NCBI GenBank assembly: GCA_016777645.1
Contig: JADHRC010000016.1
Span: forward strand, 1-18,611
Length of the DNA: 18,611 nt
DNA from: Alphaproteobacteria bacterium
Lineage (GTDB): Bacteria > Pseudomonadota > Alphaproteobacteria > Puniceispirillales > Marisalimonadaceae
Reading direction: 5' to 3'
Part shown: piece after piece, positions 8,772-15,672 of the stretch
Position numbering within the stretch: position 1 is the first letter of the stretch
How the letters are laid out: each line of letters begins with the position of its first letter
Notes under the pieces: model-generated
Database searches by the model: none
What the model saw: only the letters and a program-made list of their open reading frames with translations
What the model was told of the DNA's origin: nothing
Translations under genes and position numbers: made by a program

Positions 8772-9278
8772 TTACCCTTTTAATTTTGATTTTTCCCAAA
8801 TTGTTATATCCTGAGCAATTGGTGGCAAGGGAATTTGACCAAACATTTCAGCAATAATTCCTCTATGATAACCAGCATGCATAACAAGATGTGTAAATAT
8901 CATAGATCTAGTTATCAATACTTTATTTCCACCTATTAGTTCACACTCAACACTTTCTTCTAATTCTGCATCAGATAGATCAACCGCATATTTTTTTAAT
9001 AATTGCTCTTCTTTCTTCTTTTCCTTCCAAAGTTGTTTCATATCGTTAAACAAAATAGTTTGTAAATTAGAAAAATTATGTCTTTCTTTTTTCATATTAG
9101 CTAGCCAAACTTTATCTATAACCAACAAATGGTTAAGAGAATTTCTTATGCTGTTCATAAAAGATTTTCGTTGCTTGTTTATTTCTTCCGACGACAACTT
9201 TGTAATTACTTTAAAAAATTCATCATTAGCCCAACTATTATAATCTAGAAGATTAAGAAGATATCTTTTATGTTCCAT
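8772..9278 (-). CDS. DinB/YfiT-like putative metalloenzyme
   Basis: A 168-residue four-helix-bundle protein of the DinB superfamily. The metal-binding histidine triad is H50 in SLNHLLVIDKVW and H134/H138 in LVMHAGYHRG; WAND near residue 17 is also a family mark. Family members are thiol- or mycothiol/bacillithiol-dependent S-transferases in some bacteria, but most, like this one, have no known reaction. It has an excellent ribosome-binding site (GAGGTGA, six bases before the ATG). The stop of the 49-residue gene lies 23 bases upstream and the hydratase gene begins 21 bases downstream, so all are probably co-transcribed. The proteobacterial context argues against bacillithiol as cofactor; glutathione or a direct hydrolytic role are guesses. 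Confidence 0.88.
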   Translation of the reverse strand: MEHKRYLLNLLDYNSWANDEFFKVITKLSSEEINKQRKSFMNSIRNSLNHLLVIDKVWLANMKKERHNFSNLQTILFNDMKQLWKEKKKEEQLLKKYAVDLSDAELEESVECELIGGNKVLITRSMIFTHLVMHAGYHRGIIAEMFGQIPLPPIAQDITIWEKSKLKG

Positions 9279-9284
9279 TAATAT

Positions 9285-9291
9285 TCACCTC
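9285..9291 (-). promoter_or_regulatory. Strong Shine-Dalgarno of the DinB-like gene
   Basis: On the minus strand this reads GAGGTGA, six bases before the ATG at 9278. It is among the best ribosome-binding sites in this window and fixes that start. Confidence 0.7.
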
Positions 9292-9301
9292 AAATATAAT
9301 T

Positions 9302-9451
9302 TTATTTTTTATGATCTATATTTTTGAAAAGGAGTTTGAATAAATTCTTCTTTTGATTATTTTGAAAATTCCATTTTTTTTTCAAAATTCTATAAAGGAA
9401 AAGACATACTATGCCAATTATTAAGTACAAAAAAGCTTGGGGATCTTCCAT
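9302..9451 (-). CDS. Small single-span membrane protein, unknown
   Basis: A 49-residue open frame beginning MEDPQAFLYLIIGIVCLFLY, then a basic, asparagine-rich tail (RILKKKWNFQNNQKK) ending DHKK. An acidic/polar N-terminus, a single hydrophobic helix (about 7-20) and a positively charged cytosolic side give a clear N-out topology by the positive-inside rule. The frame crosses long A and T runs without a stop. It sits between slyX and the dinB-like gene on the same strand, with 23 bases to the latter, which supports its being part of that operon. No Shine-Dalgarno precedes the ATG. I do not recognise a family. Confidence 0.5.
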   Translation of the reverse strand: MEDPQAFLYLIIGIVCLFLYRILKKKWNFQNNQKKNLFKLLFKNIDHKK

Positions 9452-9490
9452 AAATTAAACCATTATCTAAAAACCATGACTAATTTGATA

Positions 9491-9504
9491 TGTTAAGCTT
9501 AACA
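9491..9504. promoter_or_regulatory. 14-base perfect palindrome in a putative promoter (possible operator)
   Basis: TGTTAAGCTTAACA is a perfect palindrome in the slyX to small-gene spacer. On the minus strand a TTGACT box (9505-9510) abuts it directly, with a weak TATCAA (9485-9490) or CAAATT (9482-9487) on the far side. A repressor dimer binding here would block transcription of the small gene, dinB-like and hydratase genes. The palindrome is seen directly; its role is inference. Confidence 0.35.
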
Positions 9505-9525
9505 AGTCAAGCAACCTAATTAATT

Positions 9526-9729
9526 TTAATAATGTGGTGGAATTTCATTTATAATATTAATATTATCTTTATCTATATTTTCTATATTTTGTACGGTCAA
9601 CTTTAATACTTTAATTTGTAACTTTAAATCTTTAATTTCTTTTTGTTGATTATAAATTTCATCACTCATACTATTTAAATCATTTTGAAGAACTTCTAGT
9701 TTTTCTTGCATTTTTTTAAAGTTTTTCAT
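9526..9729 (-). CDS. slyX: SlyX-family coiled-coil protein
   Basis: A 67-residue protein that is almost entirely coiled coil (heptad-like leucines and isoleucines from about residue 8 to 50) and ends IPPHY. The terminal PPHY is the hallmark of SlyX, a small cytosolic protein of about 70 residues widespread in Proteobacteria and of unknown function. The N-terminal part is rich in Lys, Glu, Asn and Asp, as expected. The ATG has AGGTAA about nine bases upstream. It is the first gene of a leftward cluster leading to the dinB-like and hydratase genes, from which the 9452-9525 spacer and its palindrome separate it. Any Lys-rich coiled coil could resemble this, but the C-terminal motif makes the call reasonably firm. 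Confidence 0.78.
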   Translation of the reverse strand: MKNFKKMQEKLEVLQNDLNSMSDEIYNQQKEIKDLKLQIKVLKLTVQNIENIDKDNINIINEIPPHY

Positions 9730-9865
9730 TCATATAATTACCTAAAATTTCATTTATTAAAAATACTATGCTACTATTAATTCATGAAAGTTGTAGTAGG
9801 AATATTCTTGTTTTTTTGTTTATTAAACATCGCAATGTATTCGATGTCTTTTTTTGGATAAAAAA

Positions 9866-10846
9866 TTATTCCGGTAAGGCTGGACACCTTCCTACTAAGT
9901 TAAGTTGCCAAAAAGCTTTGTAAGTATCTTCTATACCCCTTTTCACTGATATAGATGGATAATTACCTATGTGTTTTCTTAATGGATGATCATCAAGGTC
10001 TGGAGGGAAAGGAAAAAGTTGATTAGCACAGCTAATATCAGCTTTTTCGTTTAATTCTTTTATCATATGAATCCCATTTTCTATAGTCTCACAACTTCCA
10101 TTAAGGTTAAAAACATGAGCACCAGTCATATCCTTACTAATAGAAGTAATAAATGCTAAAGCTGCTTCTCCTACATATAACCAGCTATATTTTCCATTAA
10201 ATGGTATTTGATAACTTTCGTTTAGAACAGCAGCTTGAATAGCCAAAGTATTTTTAGAACTCATACCTTGATCTCTAGCTAAACCATAAACAATATTTGG
10301 CCTTATCCCTATAGATGGCACCTGCCAGTCCTGCCAATAAACAAAAGCTGTATGTTCGTTAGCTAATTTATAAGCTCCATACAATGTTTCCTTCCATGGA
10401 CCTTTAGGAGGCATACCAAGTGCAGCTACCGAGGAAGCATAAACAGTCCTCTTGATACTTGCTTCTCTAGCTATTTCAAGAATATTGATCGTACCTTCAA
10501 CATTGACCCTAGCTCCTAGTGCAGGATCAGAAGAACAAAAAGGGACTTGAAGGCCTGCCAAGTGAATAATAGCAGAAGGATTATAAGAGGTAATGACTTT
10601 TTTCAGTAGTTTTAAGTTTGTAATATCACAAACTTCCCATTTAATTTTTGATGTTTCTTTACCAAGAATTAATTCCAGACGATCTTTTTGATCAGACAAA
10701 TCAACTCCAATACATGGTATCCCAGATCTATAAAGTATTGTTAGTATCCAACTTCCTATGCAACCGCCTGCTCCAGTTACTATAACTGGTCCATCAAAAT
10801 TATTAGTCTTAATTAGAAGATCATCAGTTAAAAAGTTCAAATTCAT
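9866..10846 (-). CDS. NAD-dependent epimerase/dehydratase (extended SDR)
   Basis: A 326-residue Rossmann-fold enzyme. TGAGGCIG (24-31, GxxGxxG) binds the dinucleotide, and D49 ending strand beta-2 indicates NAD rather than NADP. HLAG (95-98) follows, and the catalytic set is S138/S139 with Y156-GAY-K160. The family epimerises, reduces or dehydrates nucleotide sugars, sugar acids (e.g. uronate dehydrogenase) or other hydroxy/keto compounds. No glycosyltransferase or nucleotide-sugar genes are nearby, so a catabolic substrate is more likely than cell-surface sugar synthesis. GAGAGAT about seven bases upstream supports the ATG start. It lies 63 bases after the epoxide hydrolase gene on the same strand and could share its transcript. 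Substrate unknown. Confidence 0.88.
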   Translation of the reverse strand: MNLNFLTDDLLIKTNNFDGPVIVTGAGGCIGSWILTILYRSGIPCIGVDLSDQKDRLELILGKETSKIKWEVCDITNLKLLKKVITSYNPSAIIHLAGLQVPFCSSDPALGARVNVEGTINILEIAREASIKRTVYASSVAALGMPPKGPWKETLYGAYKLANEHTAFVYWQDWQVPSIGIRPNIVYGLARDQGMSSKNTLAIQAAVLNESYQIPFNGKYSWLYVGEAALAFITSISKDMTGAHVFNLNGSCETIENGIHMIKELNEKADISCANQLFPFPPDLDDHPLRKHIGNYPSISVKRGIEDTYKAFWQLNLVGRCPALPE

Positions 10847-10909
10847 TTCATATCTCTCAAAAAAATTAAAAGGAATATACTCACATATAAAAAAATTTAA
10901 ATAAATATC

Positions 10910-12049
10910 TTATAAAACTTTCCTAACAAAATTATTTATATCCGCTGCTAGTAAAGCTGGGTTTTCCATTGCAGCAAAGTGGCCACCAGATTTATGGGTC
11001 TCCCAAAAAATAATATTATGATAGTATTGTTCAGCCAAACTTATTGGTGGTGAAAAAATTTCTTTGGGAAATTCACTATACCCTGTTGGAACTTCTATTG
11101 GATTATCTAAGGATATTGGCCAATATGGAGATCTGTGACGAACAAAGTAGGGCCAAAATGAAGCACCAATGCACCCTGAAAACCAATATAAAGAGATATT
11201 TGCTAGCATGGTATCAATATTAATATTTTTAAATAAGTCACCATCATTATCGGTCCAGCTATAAAATTTTTCACTTATATAAGCACATAAACTTACAGGG
11301 GATGCATTTAACGCATGAGCCAAAGTGAAAGGTTTAGTCCCTTGAATATATTGATACCCTGCCTCAAAGTGTAAAAAATTTTTTAATTCCTCATAATATT
11401 TTTTTTCCTTAGTATTTTTAGGTTTTTTATCTAAACCTCTTGGTAATGGAAGCATATTTAAATGAATACCATGTATTTTTTCTGGGACTTTAACTGACAT
11501 TATCGAAGCTATAAAAGACCCTAAATCTCCTCCTTGAATAAAATAATTACCGTAACCTAAACTTTCCATTAAATTTATAAAATGATCAGAAATTTCTTCC
11601 AAACCTAAGGGAGGTTTATTTTTCAAAAAAGAGAAACCTACGTTTGGCAATGAAGGAATTATGAGATTAAAATGTTGATGATCGAGAGAAGTGTTCTGGA
11701 GAGGATTTACTAGCAAAGGTATTAAATCAAAAAACTCAAAGATTGATCCTGGCCAACCATGAATTAATAATAAAGGTATTGCATTTTTTTTGTTTGATTT
11801 AATATGTAAGAAATGAGTATGACAGTCATCTTTTTCAAAAACATATTGATCAAATTTATTTAGTTTATTTTCTTCTTTTTTCCATGAAAATTTATTTTGC
11901 CAATAATCTAGGATTAACGAAAGCCTTTTGTAAGAAATGCCTGCATCATCAACTGAATATGAGCCCCAGTCTAAAATTCGACTTTTTGAAATTTGAAATT
12001 TTAAATTATCTATCTCTCCAGTGGATATATTTGATATAAATTTTTTCAT
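10910..12049 (-). CDS. Epoxide hydrolase, EHN-domain alpha/beta hydrolase
   Basis: A 379-residue cytosolic alpha/beta hydrolase preceded by an epoxide-hydrolase N-terminal domain (about 1-110, including DWGSYSVDDAG). HGWPG (97-101) forms the oxyanion side, and D175 in the nucleophile elbow GGDLG replaces the serine of esterases, as in true epoxide hydrolases. H357 in SGGHFAAMENP is the charge-relay histidine. PLPRG and YWPISLDNPIEVPTG are also typical of the microsomal/juvenile-hormone epoxide hydrolase branch, which hydrolyses epoxides to vicinal diols. AGAG precedes the ATG start. The gene sits between an EamA transporter and an NAD-dependent epimerase on the same strand, plausibly a small uptake and degradation unit; the epoxide it acts on is unknown. 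Confidence 0.92.
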   Translation of the reverse strand: MKKFISNISTGEIDNLKFQISKSRILDWGSYSVDDAGISYKRLSLILDYWQNKFSWKKEENKLNKFDQYVFEKDDCHTHFLHIKSNKKNAIPLLLIHGWPGSIFEFFDLIPLLVNPLQNTSLDHQHFNLIIPSLPNVGFSFLKNKPPLGLEEISDHFINLMESLGYGNYFIQGGDLGSFIASIMSVKVPEKIHGIHLNMLPLPRGLDKKPKNTKEKKYYEELKNFLHFEAGYQYIQGTKPFTLAHALNASPVSLCAYISEKFYSWTDNDGDLFKNINIDTMLANISLYWFSGCIGASFWPYFVRHRSPYWPISLDNPIEVPTGYSEFPKEIFSPPISLAEQYYHNIIFWETHKSGGHFAAMENPALLAADINNFVRKVL

Positions 12050-12116
12050 TAATTATTCTCTTATAGTATAATTAAGAGTAATTATAACAGTCTACTAAAG
12101 TAAATAAAAAATAAAT

Positions 12117-12992
12117 TTAAACTTTAATTGTGTCTCTTCTAAAGCTATATAGACCGGCTAAAACGACTACCAGAGAGCCTAGTAAAACTGGTATTTCTAA
12201 AACTTCATTAAAGAAAATCATTCCTATTATAGAGACAAAAACAAGTTGAAGATAGTTAAATGGCTGTAATATAGACGGTTGCGCAAGTTGATAAGCCTTT
12301 ATAATAAAAAAATGTGCAGAAGTTCCAAGAATGGCAATCATTAAAATCAATAACCAATCAAAATTTTTTACTTGTATAAAGAAAAAAGGACCTACCAATG
12401 ATAAAATAAAAGCACCTGCCATACCTGTATAAAAAAAACTAGTTGTAGGGCTATCATGACCCGATACATAACGAGTGAGAATTTGATATGTTGCGTATGA
12501 AAAGGCACATGCCAAAGCCAAAAATGATAAAGGATCAAAACCTCTAAAACCTGGTCTTAAAATAATTAAAATACCTATAAAACCAAAAAAAATTGCAAGT
12601 ATCCTTTGCCAATCTACTTTTTCATTTAAAAAAACAATTGATAAGGCAGTAACTATAAGAGGACCTACAGCAAAAATAGCTGAAGTTTCTATTAAACCTA
12701 GTTTTAAAAAACAATAATGTGCAAAACACATTTGTATTGCCAATAAAGAGCCCCGAAAAATTTGTAAATATTTCTTTTTACTATTTGATATGATAATTGT
12801 GGATTTATTATTATATGTGTTTATTAAAATTAAAATTAATGCAAAAAACCAGTACCTAAACATATTTAAAGTGATAACATTATAGGTCTCAGATAACTGA
12901 CGGGTAATACCATTCATGATTGAAAAACATAATACTGCAGAAATTATAAATAAAATGCCTTTTATATTATTTGAAAGTAGCAAAATGAACAA
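12117..12992 (-). CDS. EamA-family (DMT superfamily) membrane transporter
   Basis: A 291-residue inner-membrane protein with about ten hydrophobic helices arranged as two EamA repeats, each of five. Repeat one begins about residue 10 (GILFIISAVLCFSIMNG) and repeat two about residue 150 (LSFLALACAFSYATYQ). Conserved features include GLIETSAIFAVGPL and the ILQPFNYLQ block late in repeat two. DMT carriers export or import amino acids, purines, S-adenosylmethionine or other small metabolites; specificity cannot be read from sequence. There is no ATG near the 5' end: TTG at 12992 directly follows AAAAGG, and TTG at 12983 has that same box at a better distance (nine bases), so the true protein may start three codons later. 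It is divergent from msrA. Confidence 0.9.
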   Translation of the reverse strand: MFILLLSNNIKGILFIISAVLCFSIMNGITRQLSETYNVITLNMFRYWFFALILILINTYNNKSTIIISNSKKKYLQIFRGSLLAIQMCFAHYCFLKLGLIETSAIFAVGPLIVTALSIVFLNEKVDWQRILAIFFGFIGILIILRPGFRGFDPLSFLALACAFSYATYQILTRYVSGHDSPTTSFFYTGMAGAFILSLVGPFFFIQVKNFDWLLILMIAILGTSAHFFIIKAYQLAQPSILQPFNYLQLVFVSIIGMIFFNEVLEIPVLLGSLVVVLAGLYSFRRDTIKV

Positions 12993-13052
12993 CCTTTTAG
13001 GTTAAATTGAAATATTCGTTATAAGTTTGTTTTTATAGAACAGGATAGAATT

Positions 13053-13604
13053 ATGAGAAGATATATCATTAAAGTTTTTATTATTTTTAACATTTATATA
13101 TTAACTTACTTTCCATCCTTTGCAGAGACATTTATTTATTCAGGTGGTTGTTTTTGGTGTACAGAAGCTGATATGGAAAAAATACCTGGTGTTATAGAAG
13201 TAACAAGTGGATTTACTTCGGGTACTACAGAAAATCCAAAATATATTCCAGGACAGTGGGGTGATCATAGAGAAGCTGCCTTAGTAGAATATGATCCCAA
13301 AATAATTTCTTTTGAAGATCTAATAGTTCATGTCTTTAAAACTATTGATTATGAAGATGGTGAAGGACAATTTTGTGATAGAGGTAGGTCTTATTCACCT
13401 GCTATTTATTACAAAAACAAAGAAGAAAAAAAAATAATCTTATCTCTAGCCCCTAAATCATCAATTGTCCCAATTGAAAAAGAAACAGAGTTCTATCCTG
13501 TAAGATTAGAACATCAAGATTATTACAAAAAAAATACTTATAAATATGAGTATTATAGATTTATGTGCGGAAGAGATAAAAGACTAGAAGAATTAAATAA
13601 ATAG
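13053..13604 (+). CDS. msrA: Exported peptide-methionine (S)-S-oxide reductase
   Basis: The enzyme repairs methionine-S-sulfoxide in oxidised proteins. The first 25 residues are a signal peptide (MRR, hydrophobic core, PSFAE), placing it in the periplasm, whereas the usual MsrA is cytosolic. GGCFWC carries the nucleophilic C33; C36 replaces the usual Gly or Glu. HREAALVEYDP holds the conserved glutamate. The normal HDPTQxNRQGNDxGxQYRSAIY stretch is replaced by DYEDGEGQFCDRG and then SPAIYY, adding a third cysteine, and MCGRDKRLEELNK near the end supplies a possible resolving Cys. GGATAG precedes the ATG. The gene converges on hpf with a single base between stops. Signal peptide and family are firm; the recycling cysteine scheme is inference. 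Confidence 0.93.
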   Translation: MRRYIIKVFIIFNIYILTYFPSFAETFIYSGGCFWCTEADMEKIPGVIEVTSGFTSGTTENPKYIPGQWGDHREAALVEYDPKIISFEDLIVHVFKTIDYEDGEGQFCDRGRSYSPAIYYKNKEEKKIILSLAPKSSIVPIEKETEFYPVRLEHQDYYKKNTYKYEYYRFMCGRDKRLEELNK

Positions 13605-13605
13605 A

Positions 13606-14205
13606 TTAAATTTTAGCAAAGTCTCTGTTACCTCTAGGGTCAACCCAACCAATCAAACCATCTTCTCTTCTGTAAATCATGTTAAGACCACTATGCTTTT
13701 TATTTCTGAACATTAATGCTGAAATATTTCCTAAATTCATTTTTTCTAAGGCTTCAATAACAGTTAATTCTTCAATTTCTGTATTTAACTCTGCAAATAT
13801 AAGAGGCTCACTTTTAATAGCTATATCTTCTTTGGTGTTAAGATTAGGAGCTTCATTAATAATGTGGAATTGAGCATTCAATGAGCTGGATTTGTTAGTT
13901 AATTCATTGTTTTTATAGTTTTTAATCTTTCTTTTATATCTTCTTAATTGTTTAGATAATTTTTCCATAGCATCATCAAGTGCTAACTTGGCTGTGTTTC
14001 CATTTGATTGGGCTGTAAACTCCATTTTTTTACTAATGTGTGTAACTATAATTATATAAAAAAAATTATTTTTTTTTGAAAGGCTTACTATAGAGGAAAC
14101 AGGGTTAGAAAAGTATTTTTGGACCCCTTTAGATAATGTTTCTTCTGCATATTTGGAAAAAGATTGACCTACTCTTACATGCTTTCCAAATATTTTAAAA
14201 TTCAT
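13606..14205 (-). CDS. hpf: Ribosome hibernation promoting factor, long form
   Basis: A 199-residue cytosolic factor that inactivates ribosomes as 100S dimers in stationary or starved cells. Residues 1 to about 100 form the S30AE domain (MNFKIFGKHVRVG, TAKLALDDAMEKLSKQLRRYK). After a linker, about 145-199 form the C-terminal dimerisation domain (FAELNTEIEELTVIEALEKM, then FRNKK and YRREDGLIGWVDP). The domain order and length match the long form that dimerises ribosomes alone. The frame is open back to a TTG at 14238, but the ATG at 14205 is preferred because GGGGGG lies six bases upstream and the family N-terminus aligns there. It has the best promoter in the window. It converges on msrA with one base between stops. 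Confidence 0.94.
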   Translation of the reverse strand: MNFKIFGKHVRVGQSFSKYAEETLSKGVQKYFSNPVSSIVSLSKKNNFFYIIIVTHISKKMEFTAQSNGNTAKLALDDAMEKLSKQLRRYKRKIKNYKNNELTNKSSSLNAQFHIINEAPNLNTKEDIAIKSEPLIFAELNTEIEELTVIEALEKMNLGNISALMFRNKKHSGLNMIYRREDGLIGWVDPRGNRDFAKI

Positions 14206-14223
14206 TAAATTCCCCCCACTTTT

Positions 14224-14254
14224 ACTATAGCAAAACAAGCATACGTTTTGTCAA
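14224..14254 (-). promoter_or_regulatory. Sigma70-type promoter of hpf with extended -10
   Basis: On the minus strand a perfect TTGACA (14249-14254) is followed after 19 bases by TATAGT (14224-14229), itself preceded by TG one base away (extended -10, TGCTATAGT). The predicted transcription start near 14217 gives a leader of only about 12 bases that contains the GGGGGG ribosome-binding site. Confidence 0.6.
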
Positions 14255-14323
14255 TTATTTATTTATGACATTTTATTTTTGGATATGTATAATATTATTT
14301 TAAATATTTTAAACAAAATTAAA

Positions 14324-14626
14324 ATGACTGCATACTTAATTGTTAAATCTGATACCAGCCTTGTGAATCAAAAAGAGTTTGACCATTGGTATCAAATAGA
14401 ACATCTAGCAGAGGCAAAAGAGGCTCTATCTTCATTAAATGCAAAAAGAGTATGGATACAGAACACTAAATTCCATTTAGCTATTTACAAATTTCAAAAT
14501 ATAAATGACGCACAAAGAGCTGTATCTTCCAAAAACTTAGAAAAATTAATAAAAAAATTCGATGAAAAATGGAATTACCAGGTAAAAAGAACACGCGAAT
14601 TAATAGAGTTATCTCAGGAAATTTAG
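14324..14626 (+). CDS. Small dimeric alpha/beta-barrel-type (EthD-like) protein, unknown function
   Basis: A protein of about 100 residues beginning MTAYLIVKSD with FDHWYQIEHLAEA, the ferredoxin-like dimeric alpha+beta barrel pattern in which a hydrophobic strand is followed by an F/WY..EH.. helix. LAIYKF and a C-terminal KRTRELIEL complete the fold. EthD, ABM-domain and similar small proteins share this shape, but I cannot assign a reaction. The frame is open upstream to TTG at 14279 and ATG at 14285; the ATG at 14324 is preferred because the strand pattern begins there, though none has a clear ribosome-binding site. It is divergent from hpf and converges on the VOC gene with four bases between stops. 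Confidence 0.72.
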   Translation: MTAYLIVKSDTSLVNQKEFDHWYQIEHLAEAKEALSSLNAKRVWIQNTKFHLAIYKFQNINDAQRAVSSKNLEKLIKKFDEKWNYQVKRTRELIELSQEI

Positions 14627-14630
14627 TTTC

Positions 14631-15029
14631 TTAATTTATTATTTGATTTGAAATTTCTATTAAATTCTTATCTGGATCTCTAACATAAATAGATTCTATT
14701 GGACCACTAGCACCAGTTTTGAAAACAGGCCCTGATTCAATTGTGACATTATTTTTATTAAATGTTTTTATCCAGTGACTTAAAGGCTCATCAGTTAAAA
14801 AGCAAATGTCAAGTGTTCCTGGAAGAGCAACTTCAGCATTTGGTTTGTAAGGGTTAGAAGCCTCATGCAAATTAATTTTTTGCTTACCAAACTTTAGAGA
14901 TTTTCTATAAGTATTATCAGATTTAGAATAAAATTGATTTATCTCCATTCCAAGAATATCACTATAAAAATGAATTGTTTTTTTCATATCAGAAACAGTT
15001 ATAACAATATGGTCAATTGAAAGGATCAT
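14631..15029 (-). CDS. VOC superfamily (glyoxalase/dioxygenase fold) protein, GLOD5-like
   Basis: A 132-residue metal-dependent vicinal-oxygen-chelate protein with two beta-alpha-beta-beta-beta modules. Candidate metal ligands are H7 (SIDHIVI), H55 (KINLHEA) and E125 (NLIEIS). DICFLTD, TGASGPI and VRDPDKNLIEIS are typical of the GLOD5/STM3117 group, whose members are called glyoxalase-domain or virulence proteins without an established reaction. True glyoxalase I activity is not implied. The ATG at 15029 is the only sensible start. It converges on the EthD-like gene and is divergent from the exported protein gene at 15106. Confidence 0.88.
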   Translation of the reverse strand: MILSIDHIVITVSDMKKTIHFYSDILGMEINQFYSKSDNTYRKSLKFGKQKINLHEASNPYKPNAEVALPGTLDICFLTDEPLSHWIKTFNKNNVTIESGPVFKTGASGPIESIYVRDPDKNLIEISNQIIN

Positions 15030-15105
15030 GATTTTTTCTCAATTTATTTTTATTTATGTTATCAATATCATTACTTAACTCTTTATTTAGAAAGTAGCAC
15101 TTTCA

Positions 15106-15510
15106 ATGTTTTTAAGAAATTACATTATTATAATCACGTCACTTTTATTAATATTTCCTCTTAAAGTAATGGCAAACGAAATTTATCTTCCCTCTGCTGG
15201 CTTTGATTGTAGCGATGATCAATATAAATTTGAGTTTCTGTTTGATAGATCAAAAGATATGGATAACCCAAAAGTGTATAGAAGAGTTAATGGTAAATTC
15301 ATTAGCATAGGTAATTTAATTGCTGAAAAACAAGGAGCCTACGTGGTTTGGGAGGACAAGGAATTCTTGAAAACAACAGATTTTGCTTGGAGTTTTGATA
15401 AGGTAACCTCAAAATTATCCTCAATTGTATTAAGTGTGGGGCTTGGAATAGATAATCTAAATATAATTCCTAAACCTATGACCTGCATGCAAAAAATTTT
15501 CTATTACTAG
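15106..15510 (+). CDS. Exported protein of unknown function
   Basis: A 134-residue protein with a clear signal peptide: MFLRN, a hydrophobic core to about residue 18, and probable cleavage after VMA at 23. The mature part has only two cysteines, C35 and C127, near its two ends, which suits one periplasmic disulfide. The centre alternates hydrophobic and charged residues (YKFEFLFDRS, VYRRVNGKFISIGN, AYVVWEDKEFL), suggesting a compact beta-rich fold. I recognise no family. It is followed by the tRNA-Arg promoter region with no visible terminator. Confidence 0.75.
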   Translation: MFLRNYIIIITSLLLIFPLKVMANEIYLPSAGFDCSDDQYKFEFLFDRSKDMDNPKVYRRVNGKFISIGNLIAEKQGAYVVWEDKEFLKTTDFAWSFDKVTSKLSSIVLSVGLGIDNLNIIPKPMTCMQKIFYY

Positions 15511-15531
15511 TTAAATTTTGCTACAATTGTT

Positions 15532-15560
15532 TTGACTTAATTATTTATAAGTAATAATAA
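15532..15560 (+). promoter_or_regulatory. Probable promoter of tRNA-Arg
   Basis: TTGACT at 15532-15537 is followed after a 17-base spacer by TAATAA at 15555-15560. Transcription would start about 10 bases before the tRNA 5' end. The -35 is strong and the -10 mediocre. Confidence 0.45.
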
Positions 15561-15576
15561 ATATATGTTTTTTTAT

Positions 15577-15653
15577 GGACGCGTAGCTCAGCTGGATAGA
15601 GCAACTGCCTTCTAAGCAGTAGGTCAGAGGTTCGAATCCTCTCGCGTTCACCA
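15577..15653 (+). tRNA. tRNA-Arg (anticodon UCU)
   Basis: A full cloverleaf of 77 bases. The acceptor stem GGACGCG pairs with CGCGTTC (one G-U); the D arm is GCTC/GAGC. The anticodon stem ACTGC/GCAGT encloses loop CTTCTAA with anticodon TCT, and the T arm AGAGG/CCTCT has loop TTCGAAT. Discriminator A is followed by an encoded CCA. It decodes AGA and AGG, which fits the AT-rich codon use here, where AGA is a common arginine codon. No integrase or repeated tRNA 3' end lies next to it. Confidence 0.97.
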
Positions 15654-15660
15654 CTATTTT

Positions 15661-15666
15661 GAGGAA
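15661..15666 (+). promoter_or_regulatory. Shine-Dalgarno deciding the TTG start of the 54-residue gene
   Basis: GAGGAA lies six bases before TTG at 15673, right after the tRNA 3' end. It is the reason to accept a TTG-initiated small gene here. Confidence 0.6.
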
Positions 15667-15672
15667 CTTAAA

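Noticed and set aside
9353..9390. Imperfect inverted repeat TTTTGAAAA / TTTTCAAAA
   Set aside because: It lies inside the 49-residue reading frame, lacks G-C pairs and is not followed by a T tract, so it is not a convincing terminator.
9784..9861. 25-codon plus-strand hydrophobic peptide in the slyX-epimerase spacer
   Set aside because: It has an ATG and a membrane-like sequence (MKVVVGIFLFFCLLNIAMYS) but no Shine-Dalgarno and is too short to support; AT-rich DNA gives such frames by chance.
15577..15653. tRNA-Arg as an integration site
   Set aside because: No integrase, no duplicated tRNA 3' end and no change of gene character on either side.
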